From Linanthus parryae (lineage: Eukaryota > Streptophyta > Magnoliopsida > Ericales > Polemoniaceae), in contig JALGPY010000003.1 of the NCBI GenBank assembly GCA_023055425.1, forward strand, positions 68,618,991 to 68,682,990: a stretch of DNA of 64,000 bases. The letters are read 5' to 3'. The notes beneath the pieces were generated by a model, which did not search any database, had not been told where the DNA came from, and saw only the letters and a list, made by a program, of their open reading frames with translations. The position numbers and the translations under genes were made by a program. This document shows positions 1 to 11,383 of this stretch, piece after piece. How positions within the stretch are numbered: the first letter of the stretch is position 1; every line of letters begins with the position of its first letter.

Positions 1-366
1 TCTTCAGGAGGTTGGAAAAAAAATGGCTAAAATTGTAAAGCGTCTCTTCTGGAGATCTAATAATACGTAACTTCAGGTTACAAGCCATGAAATAGCTGCA
101 TCTTCTAGATGCGCTTGTTTGTAACTTCGGGTTACAAGCCATGAAGTAGCTGCATCTGCTAGATGCGCTTGTTTAGTTATGCTGTAACTTCAGGTTACAG
201 TCACATCATTACGTAATGAAAAAAAATGTGTAAAGATTGAATAAATAAAAGTAACATAACATAACCTCTTCAGGAGGTTTAAAAAAAAATGTCAGACATC
301 TCTTCAGGAGACGTAAAAATAAACTATTATGATTTCAGGTCATAAAATATCGTAACTCCAGGTTAC
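1..366 (-). repeat. Array of mini-hairpins with a constant five-base loop
   Basis: On the plus strand nine short stem-loops are visible. Each has a stem of 4-7 bp and nearly always the loop TTCAG or a close variant. Loop centres are near 74, 105, 128, 159, 191, 271, 305, 336 and 359. Stems include GTAAC/GTTAC (four times), GCATC/GATGC (twice), AACCTC/GAGGTT, TCTC/GAGA and TATGA/TCATA. A right half (GAGGTT) lies at the left edge and a weaker one at 42-56. Positions 67-120 and 121-174 are a 54-bp direct tandem repeat that accounts for two of the pairs; the others have unrelated stems. A 12-bp palindrome CATTACGTAATG sits at 207-218. In the element's sense RNA the loop reads CUGAA. Function unknown. 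Confidence 0.7.
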
Positions 367-1023
367 GGTCAATACTTCATGTAATCCATAAATATCGGTA
401 TAAGATAACAAGAAATTAATATGCAAATAAGAGACATCTTCTGAGAGTGTTAATCTGAATGAGATTAATTACAAAAAAAACTGCAATCGTGTAAAAAGTT
501 CAACAAATCAATGGTCATGGGTACCTCTTCTGGGGTTTCCCTCTAATACAGACCAAATAATATGTATCAAAATAAAGGTCCATTAGAGTAATTTCCATTG
601 TCTGCTACTGCTAGAACTCTACCTTTTTTTTTCAAGAAAATTTTCTAGCTTCCATAAACAAAGCAACCGAGAGAGACCACACACCACAAGTATTAGGTTT
701 GATGTGTACTAGAGCAAGTTTTGTAGAAACAATTGTCAAAACAGACAAATCAAGATGATTGGCGGCGTTATAATTGTAACTCCTCATCAAACTATAATTG
801 AAACATGTGCAAGTGTTTCAAAAGAAAAGAATATGTCCAATCAAGATGATTGGTAAAAGAATGATCCAACCTATCATTACTTTAGGTCTGAACCATCAAA
901 AAAATTGAAGACAAAATCGTACCTTTTTATCTTTCGACTAGTTTTCTTCCTTTTATTTTAGGACTGAGCTTTCGTGCTTGGGTTCCGCTTTTTGGTGTTT
1001 TGAATCTTTAGATCTCTTCAGAG

Positions 1024-1039
1024 CTTCGTGCTGATAACG
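1024..1039 (-). promoter_or_regulatory. Copia primer-binding site
   Basis: The minus strand reads CGTTATCAGCACGAAG immediately after the LTR end. ACACGTTATCAGCACGA at this place is familiar from many Arabidopsis-type copia elements. This fixes the element's direction as leftward. Confidence 0.55.
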
Positions 1040-1244
1040 TGATGTGAAACTAGAATTGAGAGAGAGACAGAAATAAGAGAGACAAGATGTAGGGAGAAGA
1101 GTATTGAGAGTTCTATTATTCTCCAACCCTAAGCCTCCTTATATAGGCATTAGGTGGACTTGTGGACCAGAATATAATAATACAAAATACACCCAACTAT
1201 GTGCTGGATATTCACATCAGTCCAATTACATATTTCATAACACA
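1040..1244 (-). repeat. LTR of the left-end copia element
   Basis: On the minus strand the LTR starts TGTGTTATGAAAT and ends CACATCA directly before the primer site. It is about 200 bp, short for copia. A TATA box sits roughly 100 bp before the LTR end, followed by a pyrimidine-rich leader with TCTCTC runs. The exact ends are uncertain by two or three bases because TG and CA each occur twice at the borders. Confidence 0.55.
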
Positions 1245-1405
1245 TTTAATTATTTTAGTGGTACACAAATTGTTATAAAAGCAGAAAAGGCTTGAAATGA
1301 AACCGTGTTTGGCCATTTTTCTTTTAACATTCTTTTTATAATATGACAAGTGTCATTTTAGATGTCTATTTTCACAACCACAACCAATGAGAAGTTCACA
1401 GGTAA

Positions 1406-1813
1406 GAGCATCTACAATGGAATAGGTAAGTAAATATTTTAAGGAAAAATTTCGGTAAGTTTGAGAAATGTTATGCTCCAATGGATTATGCATTAGATTA
1501 GGCAAACATAACATTCGGCAAAATCTTCGTTATGTTTAGCGAAGTAAATCTAATCCCCATCTCTCCGTGAATTAAGCGAAACAACAAACACATGTCTTTG
1601 TGAAATATAACTCCTTCCCATATTATCTTAAAATTAATAATTAATTAATGTTTTCACGTACCAAAACCCTGCAACAGTCCATCATATTATTTGGAAATTT
1701 AAAATGCCGATCTTTTTAGCTAATTGTGTTGGAGTACAAGTGGAAAACACTAATGCAAAATTATTTTTTGGGCATAATATGCCTCACTTTTACCTAATGC
1801 CATGGAGATGCTC
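1406..1813. mobile_element. MITE with TAA target duplication, PIF/Harbinger-like
   Basis: The left end reads GAGCATCTACAATGGAATAG and the right end is its imperfect reverse complement (CCATGGAGATGCTC), giving terminal inverted repeats of about 25 bp. TAA flanks both ends (1403-1405 and 1814-1816). The 408-bp length, absence of coding sequence, 3-bp TAA duplication and GAGCATCT start all fit a PIF/Harbinger-type MITE. The family assignment rests on TSD and terminus only. Confidence 0.7.
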
Positions 1814-2298
1814 TAATAGCATATTGCTTCAGTGTTAATAATAATACTTGTGTTTGTAACTTATAAGTAATTATTATTCATTTAATTATTTTAGTGGTAC
1901 TCAGTTTGTAATATATTTTCTGACGTGACTTTACTATGAAATTTTCATTGTTGTAAGAGAAAACGTTATGAACAATTTAATCTCATTAGTAGATTCTTTC
2001 TATATTAAAATTATCAATTTTTGTACTAATATGCTCTAAGGTCAGTAAATAACATGTATTCATCTTTCTCAAAAGAAATGCATGAATAAATAAATAAATA
2101 AATAAATTACATAGATACATAATTTTTGGATGTGTTCTTCTTATCGATTTAATCTCATTCAATTCTTTCATGGATAAACAAGTACATCTATTTAGGTTTA
2201 TTAGATATCATTTTAGCCTTTAACAGCATGCGGCATTATCTCTCATATTCACACTAAATATTTGATGACACGTGTTGTTAAAGGTAATATGTTTCATC
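1814..2298. other. AT-rich spacer with an (AATA)n microsatellite
   Basis: No gene or element end is recognisable. The only structure is a short AATA-type microsatellite at about 2085-2107. Confidence 0.5.
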
Positions 2299-3473
2299 TA
2301 ATTACTTAATGCATACCCCCAGTATACCGAAACTAACACATTGCATGCCCCAGTTCTAGAATAAGCTTATTGCACTCCCCATTTGCAATAAGTACGACTT
2401 GTTGCAACTGGGAAAAAATATCATTCAAACACCATCCTTATAAGGAGGGTAAATTTGTCAATAAATAAAGTTAAATTCATATTAAATTTTTGAGAGTAAA
2501 AAACTAACAAGAAATGAAGATAAGGATAAACCAATTATGAACGATGGAGGACTGTTGTGTTCCTGCTTCTCTCCCCGTCCCTCTCGTTTCGTCTCCCTCT
2601 CGCTCAGTCTCATTTTTTCTCTCTTCCTCGACATTATCTTTCTCTCAATCTCTCTCTCCGTGATATGAATCTGGCTGTGGGATTTGATTTGTATCGAAGG
2701 TGCTTGGGTTTGGGCTGGGAACTGGTCCAATTTGAGTTTGGATGGCTGTGGCATTGGTGGTACTCTTATAGTGGACTGTGGAGGGGATGTAAGGTCGGGT
2801 TCTATTGGGGGTAATGAAGCTTGGTTGGGTATTGATGGCGGAGGATGAAAACAAAGGAGGGGTGGCGGCGGCAGTTGGGTTTTTGCCAGGTTATGGGTTT
2901 CAGTGGTGACTGTGGCGGCCTTTGTGTAAAGAAGAGGCAAACTTGCCGGGCTCCTAGCAAGCAGCGAGATTAACAGGAGTATTTCCCCCTTTCTCTTGGT
3001 TCATTCTTCTCTTGGTTCATTCTCTTTATGAATTTGGTAAAACAATTGGTTTCATTTGAAGGCAGACCCATTTCTTGTTGAGTCTCTCTGATTCCCACTC
3101 TTTCTTTTTCAATCATTGTTCTGATTTTATTAAGGATTGATGGCAATGGAAATTCGCCGGAATCTAGGCTTGGTCGCGGTATCCGGAATTGGAGGTGATA
3201 GTGGTGACTTGGTTCGCCGGAATCTGGGTTTCATAGCGGTGATGGTGGCGGTCGTGGAGGTGACTATGCTGTTCTTACAAGTGTTTATAAATAAGCAGAA
3301 TGGACATTTTTACCCTTAAACAAAAGGATGCATTAGTCAGTGAATAATAGATCTTTTTTACCAGTTGCAACAAGTAAAATATATTGCAAATGGGGGATGC
3401 AATAAGCCTATTCTAGAACTGGAGCATGCAATGTGTTAGTTTCGGCATACTGGGGGTATGCATTAAGTAATTA
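2299..3473. mobile_element. Foldback-type DNA element with 113-bp inverted termini and gene-like cargo
   Basis: Positions 2299-2411 and 3361-3473 are inverted copies of each other over about 113 bp with few mismatches. TAATTA occurs at both outer ends, but because it is a palindrome it may be part of the inverted repeat rather than a target duplication. The interior (about 2500-3320) is clearly GC-richer than its surroundings, rich in GGCGG and GCCGG, and looks like a plant 5' UTR or early coding sequence. A 60-residue plus-strand frame at 3137-3319 holds two copies of a motif around RRNLG. A 152-residue minus-strand frame at 2482-2940 is proline- and charge-biased and not convincing. The form suits a Mutator-like or foldback element that captured host sequence. 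No transposase is present. Confidence 0.6.
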
Positions 3474-3668
3474 AGCCAAATACATATGTAGGTAAAAGAA
3501 CTAATTCCATACGAAATTTGTTACATAAATCTCTTGTGTTATGTTACAAATGCTAACCTTGAAATAGGAACATGAAAGTACATACTAACTCCGTACTTCA
3601 ATTGTAGTGTTAGTGCAGATTCTTTTGATGTGATATTTTACACTATAAGTTACAAATATGTGTCTACA

Positions 3669-4390
3669 TCTGTCTATATATATATTATTTAACTATGGAA
3701 AAATACAAAATGGATGCAATGAATTCTTCCTTACTACGCTCCATGAACATACTTTTATTAATTAGGATTATGGATGAGATATTTTATTTTGAACCATCTA
3801 TATTCTATAACTCGGAAATGACCCATAATCAATATTGTTAGTCATGGATCATATTTTAATCTAAGAAAATTATGATTTTTAACGCTTCAGCTATGACATA
3901 TATTTTATCTTTTACTATATACTCGCGATTTATAATATGGGTTTTGAATGAATAAGCTTTATTTACTGGTTCATCATATTACAAATACAAAAACATCATT
4001 TAGAAGCAACTATAAGACAACAGAAGAAAACATCTAAACTTGATGATTTCTTGTTCTCCATCTCGATTGTTTTGATAAAAAATTCTTATTTCTCACAGAA
4101 TTTTCTGTTGAATTGGGCGTGAGAGGGTAATAGTACTAAGTCCAATAACAAATCTCATCTTAAATTCATATTAGCTCTCATCTTTAAACACGAAAAGAAA
4201 CATAATAGACGGTTCGTTGAAGTATATTTTCCCTCACTTATCAGAGTTAATTGAGGAATAAATTTCCCATCTTGGGGAAATAATGTTTTATAAAAGAGCA
4301 TCAATAATACAATCGTAAATTTAGTCCACGTCGGAATTGAAGAATATTACGAAGTTCTACCCCGCGCCATTGGCACGGGGTTACGTCTAG
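3669..4390 (+). mobile_element. Helitron-like non-autonomous element (unit 1 copy)
   Basis: The right end has the plant Helitron signature: a GC-rich hairpin (4360-4380, arms CCCCG.GCCA and TGGC.CGGGG with one mismatch), six bases, then CTAG (4387-4390) followed by T. A candidate left end TCTGTCTATATATA lies at 3669, preceded by A. Helitrons start with TC, end with CTRR and insert between A and T, all of which fits. The roughly 720-bp interior is AT-rich and noncoding. The left end is much less certain than the right. Confidence 0.55.
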
Positions 4391-4400
4391 TTAAAAAAAT

Positions 4401-5941
4401 TGATAGATTTGAAGCTCTATGATATTTATATATGGATAAATATGTAGAAGGAGCTTAGATTACTTGATGATGAAAGCCATAAACACAGGCTGGACATATT
4501 AGAATTATTTCTAAGTGCCAAAGCTTCAAGCTTTGAGGGACTGTAGCTATGCTTATATATATTTATACATGTGACTAACTGTTTTGTGCATGTATTTGAT
4601 TTTGATATGAACTGAGTTATATAACTCTATATATAAGACTATGCAGCCATTAGTAATTCTTGTTTTGGATGGATTAACATTATATGCAGGATTGAGTTTG
4701 ATTGGAAATCAAAGTTCATTCTGATGAACTACCAGACAAGGCTTCAAAGCTCTGAGATTCATTGATTACTCTTCACTGCTAAGTTCATTTTATTAAATCT
4801 ATGTATGCAGGTTCTTTTTTTGGGATTCAGAACTTGTTATGGATAAATTATTTTCTATTTATACTTATTCCATAATGTGTTGGTGATATATTCATCAGAT
4901 TGGATGTATTAGCTGAGTTGATTTTCAGACAAAACCAAGTCCTGTTTTTCTCATGAACTGTTGGCATATTGCTGATAAGATATTGATGAAAGTTTGTCCG
5001 GATGTTGTTTGATCTTGTTTGTTGAGTGTATGCACGATTGCTGGGCGTTCCAACGTCCATAAAAAAATCTAATAGCTATCCAACCATAGCTGTTGAAAGA
5101 ATCATATCAGAGGAGAGGATTTTTAGGCATTTAGTTCCTAAAAACTCTCAGGTTGTTGCAGGTTGTTATTTAAAGAGATCCGTGCTTTGAATTTTAAGAG
5201 AGACACAGAAACTGAGACTTTTCATCGTGAGATTTGAAGAGTGCTACAAATAGGAGAGATCAGATCATTCAAATCTTAAGATTCACCAGACCATGGAAAT
5301 TGCAGAAGAAAGATCATTCATCACAGATTGAAGAACACTTCCAAGCTTTATTGCTTATCTTTATTCTGTGTTCTTCACACTTGTACTAAACTTGTATTAT
5401 CATTCTGTGTTCTTAAACCTCACAAACTAAGAAGTTTAGTTTTTCAAGTGAACAACAAAGATGTTCTTATTGTTTCAACAGGTTGTAGCTTGAACTAAAT
5501 AGGTTGGGAACCACAAGCTGTATAGGTGAACGGTTGCTAACTTAGGCTTGAGATCTAGGGCTAAATCTGGGTGATTAATAAGAAGTTGTAATTGAATCCT
5601 GGAGGGATAAGATCCCTCAGGCACAGACTAGGTCCAATTGTGGCTGAACTCTATAAACTCCTTTGTGTGCTTGCTGCTTACTTCATTCGTTTTTCATTAC
5701 ACTCTATAGAGGACGTTCCAAAGCTTTGAAGTTTTCCAAATCTCAAAGCTTTAAAGCCTCTGTGTTCTGCAGTTATATCTTTAGTTTCTCAAAACTTTTT
5801 CAAAGCTTTGAGATATCAACTGCATACTTCACTTAAGTTTTAAAAGACTGTTTTTTTATCAAAAGTTAGCATAATCTATAAACCCCCACCCCCTTCTAGA
5901 GTATTTAGATCCTGCTATTTTACTTACATTACAAAATTTCA
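4401..5941 (+). repeat. Sirevirus 5' LTR, unit 1
   Basis: The LTR starts TGATAGATTTGAAGC and ends AAAATTTCA, 1541 bp. A TATA box (CTCTATATATAAG) lies near 4626-4638. The sequence holds several CAAAGCTTTG palindromes, for example at 5719-5728 and 5801-5810, and a C-rich stretch near 5885. It is about 10 percent different from the 3' LTR remnant at 39609-41072 in the part I compared, so the original insertion is old. Confidence 0.85.
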
Positions 5942-5943
5942 AT

Positions 5944-5959
5944 TGATATCAGAGTTTGG
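5944..5959 (+). promoter_or_regulatory. Sirevirus primer-binding site, unit 1
   Basis: TGATATCAGAGTTTGG follows the LTR end by two bases. The plant copia consensus pairs with the 3' end of initiator tRNA-Met (TGGTATCAGAGC); this copy differs at a few positions. Confidence 0.75.
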
Positions 5960-5992
5960 GTCACTGTTTAAGGATCTAACAATCTTGTGACA

Positions 5993-8900
5993 ATGAGTAA
6001 TGTAGGTGATGGAGGATTCTCACAGAGAAGAGCAGCAAATAGACCTCCACTATTATGTGGTGATAACTTTGTGCATTGGAAGGCACTGATGAAAATGTTC
6101 ATCATAGATCAAGACATGTAGTTATGGTCTATTGTTGTGAATGGCCCAAAATTGTTCTATACTAGTACCAATGAAGTCAGAACTGTCAAACCAGATGAAG
6201 ATCTCTTAGTTACTGAACTAGAAAAGGTATCAAAGAATTACAAAGCTTTAAACTTATTATATTGTGCTCTTAGTGCAAATGAGTTTAACAGGATATCCAA
6301 CTGTCACTTATGTAGGAACTAGCCAAGTCAAGCAGACAAAAATCAATATCCTTGTGAGACGTTATGATCTGTTTAAGATTAATTATAATGAATCCACCAA
6401 ATATATGTTCAAAAGGTTTACAGATATTATGAATAACTTGGAATCCTTGGGAAAAGTTTTATAAAATGAAGAAAAAGTCAGGAAGATTCTCAGAAGTTTG
6501 CCTAAGGCAGAATGGGAGCCTAAAACAACTACAACTGAGGAGGCTCAGGACTTAAGCATCTTGGAACTTGATGATCTGCACTCATGAGATCTCCATGAAG
6601 GAGGTAGATGGTGACCTGAGTGACAACATCAAGAACCAGGCCTCAAGGCAAAGGACAATGAAAAATCTCAAAGCCTTGAACATGAGGATGATGTGATGAT
6701 GATGATGATGAAGCCTTATCCTTGATTTCCAAATCCTTGACCAGAATTCTGAAGAAAAAGAGAAACTTTGGAAACAAGGACTATAGCAAGAAAAATTCAG
6801 ATCCTCAACCAAAAAGGATCAGAAAGGTTAATATACTTCACATTAATGTAAACCTAAGGTTATGAAATGCTATGAATGTGGAGTTGAAGATCATCTGGTT
6901 AGAGATTGCCGTGAAAAGAAAAAAAGTATGCAATTTCCTAAGAGGGAAAATGACAACAGAAGAAAGAAGGCAATGGTAGCCTCATGGAGTGATTCAGACT
7001 CTTCAGAATGAGATTCTGATGAAGAGCAAGCTAATCTCTGTTTGATGGTTGTACATTAAGAAGATCACTCTACTGAGAAGCCAATTGAAGATATGGTAAA
7101 GAATCTTTTATCTAGTCCTTCTGATGTTTTACCTGAAATCCTCAAAAGCATGTTTTTGAATCAGGAAAGTTACATGAATGAGATTGATTCCTTGAAAGTA
7201 AAGGTTCATGAGCAAGCAAAAGAAAATTTAGATTTGGTTTTTCAAAAAAATTGTCTTGAAGCTACTAAGTTAAAAATTGACAGTGACTTCAAAGCCTTGG
7301 ACAATATATTCAAAGCTTTAAAATCACAGGTCAAATAAGGTGTTGATTATAACTCTCTTTTAGCTGAAAAATTTGTTGATCAAAAGAGTCATTCAGATGA
7401 TTTAGAACAACATAACACTTCATTGACTAGTAAGCTTTAAGAATCCAAGAAAATTCTTTCAAGTTTGCTGGCTCAGAACATAAGCTAAATCTTATGCTTG
7501 AAGGAAGTATGATGTTGTATACCAAAGTGGAATTGGTTATAATCCAAATTTTCCAAGAAGAAACAAAACCACATTTGTAAAATCAGGAAGCAGACATTCT
7601 CCAAAATGTAACTATTGTGGTAAAATTGAACATGTGAAATTATCTTGCCCCTTTAGAAGGACAGAACCTCATATGATGAGGAACACCTATCCTTATCAGC
7701 TTAAGGGACAAGTGAAGCAGATTTCAGTTGCAAAAGGAGTTAGACCACCTAATATGGTTGATTCTGTGTATGAATCCAAATTTTACACTTGGTCTAATAG
7801 CCTGTTAAGGCATTGATTGAATTTTGCAGGATGTCACTAATGCTTTCAAAGATCATAAATGGATTTTGGATAGTGGATGTTCCATGCACATGAGTGCAAA
7901 GAAATCTTTATTCACTGAGTTTAAAGAGCAATCAGATGGAAACATCACACTTGGTGACAAAGCAAGGTGCAACATAATTGGTATAGGAAGTATTTGTAAT
8001 AATTATGCATGGTCAATTTCAGATGATTATCTATTTTATGGTCTTAAGTATAATTTATTGAGTATTTCTCAGCTCTATTATAAAAGGAAATAAGGTAGTT
8101 TTAGACAAGGAGAAATGTGTGGTGGAAGATGAAAAATCAGGCAATTGCATACTCACTGCCCTCAGGTCACATAATGTTTATGCCCCATGTACTGACAAAG
8201 TTGCAATTGAAGTTTGAAATGTCTCAAAGATTTGAAGGATGACTCAAAGCTTTGGAATAGAAAGCTTGGTCGTATAAGCATGAACACAATGAACAAACTC
8301 ATCTCTAAAGATCTGGTAAGGGGATTATAAAACCTTAAATTCAAATATGATGAGATTTGCAAGGCATGTACTGAAAGTAAACAGACCAAGAGTTCATTCA
8401 AGCCAAAGAACTTTGTAAGTACTTCTAGACCTTTAGAATTGATGCACTTAAACTTTGTGTTTTCCTATGAAGGTTTAAACACCAAAAGGTAAGAGATATA
8501 TGCTTGTTGTGGTTGACGATTATTCCATATTTACTTGGGTTATGTTTATGAGGGATAAGTCTGAAGCATTATATGAGTTTTCAAAGCTTTGTAAAGAGTT
8601 TCAAAATTTGAAAAATTTAAGTATAGCAGCTATTACGAGAAACCATGGTAGGGAATTTGATCAGCTTGATTTTAATTTATTTTGTGCTAAGCATGTCATC
8701 TCACACAACTTTTTTGCACCTAGAACTCCTCAGCATAATGGTGTAGTTGAGGGAAAAAATAGGACTCTTGAAGATGTTTGATCAGGCCTATTTTGAAGGA
8801 AACTCCTTATGAGTTATTCAAAGGCAGAAAGCCTACTGTTGCTTATTTGAAGCCTTTTGGCTGTACTTTTTTTGTGCATAACAATGGCAAAGATAATCTT

Positions 8901-10936
8901 GGTAAGTTTGATGATAGAAGTGATGAAGGTGTTTTTCTTGGTTATTCTCAAACTAGCAAAGCTTACACAGTTTACAATAAGAGAACTAAGATTGTAGAGG
9001 AGAGTATTCATGTGGTTTTTGATGAAAGTACTGATAATTATCTGAGGGAAAGTTTTGCAGATCTTAATTTGAATAAGTATGAGGCTGATGATGACTATGA
9101 GAATTTCAACAGAAGCAAAACTAAGCAGCAGAAACATGCAGAAGAATCTCAAGGCCTTCAAACCCCAGCTGAGCGAAAATCTCAAAGAATTGAGACTGAG
9201 ACTGAGAGGAAATATGATGCTCCTTCTACTGTGTCAAGAACTTAAAGCCTTGAAGGACCATACACTTAAACACCCAGATGAAGTTCAAATACTTATCAGA
9301 TCATCCTGCAGAGAACATCATATCAGATCCAACCACTCGAACTTAGACAAGAGCTCAACTGAGGAATCTGTGTGCTTTCAGTGCCTTTGTATCACTTATT
9401 GAGCCTAAGAATGCAAAAGAAGCACTAGAAGATGCAGTTTGGATCATTGAAATGCAGAATGAGCTGAATGAGTTTGAAAGGAAAAAATTCAGGAATTTGG
9501 TTCCTAGACCAAAGAATCAATCAGTGATTGGAACAAGATGGGTGTTCAGAAACAAACTTGATGATAAAGTTAAGGTTGCGAGAAATACAAGACTGGTTGC
9601 ACAGGGATATAATCAAGAAGAAGGAATTGACTATGAGGAAACATTTTCCCCTGTTGCAAGGTTAGAAGCTCTCAAAATATTTCTTGCATTTGCATCACAT
9701 GAACAAATAAAGCTTTTTCAAATGTATGTCAAATGTGCTTTTCAGAATGGATATTTACAAGAAGAAGTATATGTTGCTCAACCTCCAGGATTTGAAAATG
9801 AAACATTTCCTGATCATGTTTACAAATTAGACAAAGCCTTGTATGGAATTAAGCAAGCTCCAAGGGCTTGGTATGACAGACTCTCTAAGTTTTTACTTGA
9901 AAATGGTTTGAATAGAGGACTTGTTGACAAAACTCTTTTTTATCAAGAATCATGAAAATGATTTTTTTAGTAGTACAGATATATGTAGATTATATTCCAT
10001 TTGGTGCTACTAATGAGGCTCTTTCAAAAGAGTTTTCAAGTCTAATGTGCAGGGAATTTGAGATGAGCTTGATGGGAGAACTGAATTTCATTCTTTGACT
10101 TAATGTGCATCAGTTGAAGAAAGGAATTTTTGTACATCAAGGAAAATACACCAAGGACTTGTTAACTAAATATATCATGTCACAGTCCAAGGTAGTTAAG
10201 ACCCCTATGATTTCATCATTATCCTTGGACAAGGATACTAATGGTAAGAGTGTGAATCAAAAGGATTATAGAGGTTTGATTGGTTCACTTTTGTATCTAA
10301 CTGCTAGTAGACCAGATATTATGTTTAGTGCATGCATTTGTGCTAGATTTCAAGCAGATCCTAAAAAAAGTCATTTGATTGCTGTGAAAAGGATTTTCTG
10401 ATATTTGAATGGAACCAAAAACTTGGGGCTTTCGTATCCAAGAAGATCTAACTTTATGTTGAGTTGTTATTCAGATGAAGACATTGCAGGATACAAAGTA
10501 GACAGAAAGATCACTTTAGGATGTTACCAGTTTCTTGGTTCATCACTGATTAGTTGGCATTCAAAGAAGCAAAATCCAGTAGCTCTATCAAACTGCAGAA
10601 GCTAAATACATTGTTGCTAGAGCTTGTTGCTCTCAGGTTTTATGGATTGCTCAACTGCTAAGAGATCTTGGATATGAATTCAGAAATGTGTCTACCAACT
10701 GTGACAATACAAGTGTCATTTCTATATCAAAGAATCCAGTTCAGCATTTAAAGACAAAGCACATAGTTGCGAGACATCATTTTCTTAGAGATCATGCACA
10801 AAAAGGTTATATTGTTCTATCTTTTATTTCTACTTCTATGCAAATAGTTGATATTTTCACTAAACCATTGCCAGATGAGAGGTTTGCATCCCTAAGGCTT
10901 GAATTGGGTATGTTGAACAAGGATGCATTGGTCTAG
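5993..10936 (+). pseudogene. Sirevirus gag-pol, unit 1 copy, broken
   Basis: The gag start ATG is at 5993 and an amber stop comes 43 codons on, at 6119. CCHC knuckles are at 6868-6909 and 7607-7648. Protease DSG is present at 7869. The integrase zinc region near 8253 reads WNRKLGR, so both usual histidines are replaced. The integrase core at 8500-8780 has N where the second catalytic Asp should be (TRNHGREF), but keeps the Glu region. Reverse transcriptase spans 9452-10090; the catalytic loop reads YVDY at 9982-9993, losing the second Asp. RNase H runs from 10405 to 10936 with its TEAEY region frameshifted. At least ten stops or shifts break the frame. No protein can be made as one piece; it is a fossil. 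Confidence 0.88.
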
Positions 10937-11383
10937 GGGAAGTATTAGTCTCTATGTGCAGTATATGTTTAAATATCAAAACCTTGAGATCATACTTTCT
11001 TAAGCCTTGAATTTATGGCTCAAAGCTTTGAAGTTTTCTGTGTTGGTCTGAAACTTCTCAAAGCTTTGAACCACTGTTAGACTACTGGAATTAAGTGGAT
11101 AAGAATTCGTTTTAAAAAAAAAATTGATCGTGGATTATTTTGTAATATATTCCTAGATAATAACAGAATATTTCAAAAGTTCAAAGATTTGACAAAATAT
11201 CTAAAATATCTTTGGAAATCTTTTGCAATCTCTTTTGCATGCAAATCCCTTTTCAAATCAAACTGTTCTACCTACTTTTGCCAACTTCAGGGCTTATTTC
11301 TCTCATTCTCAACTTCTATCTCTTCGTATCTTTCTCTCTCTCTCTCTCCCTCTTCTCTCTCAAACCCTGTCAAACCCTAATCA

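Larger units (their letters stand above)
1..1244 (-). mobile_element. Degenerate Ty1/copia LTR retrotransposon, 5' end only
   Basis: Read on the minus strand, the segment begins with a short LTR, has a TATA box (TATATAAG, complement of 1138-1145), then a primer site containing CGTTATCAGCACGA, which is a common site just inside the 5' LTR of many plant copia elements. About 1 kb of leader or early internal sequence follows down to the left edge. No gag or pol reading frame is open here; stops are frequent in every frame, so this part is either untranslated or decayed. The second LTR would lie left of the window, so no target duplication can be checked. Positions 367-1019 contain nothing else I recognise apart from weaker copies of the hairpins at about 430 and 523. 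Confidence 0.6.

Noticed and set aside
1..366. CRISPR-like array
   Set aside because: Repeats are hairpins of differing stems with irregular spacing and no constant repeat or unique spacers; the setting is a plant retrotransposon.
2482..2940. 152-residue minus-strand ORF rich in Pro, Arg and Glu
   Set aside because: Low complexity from TC-rich DNA; no domain, no start context; mostly by-product of CTCTCT and GGCGG runs.
8814..9185. 123-residue minus-strand ORF (and its copy at 20161-20532)
   Set aside because: Shadow of the integrase to reverse transcriptase linker coding region on the plus strand.
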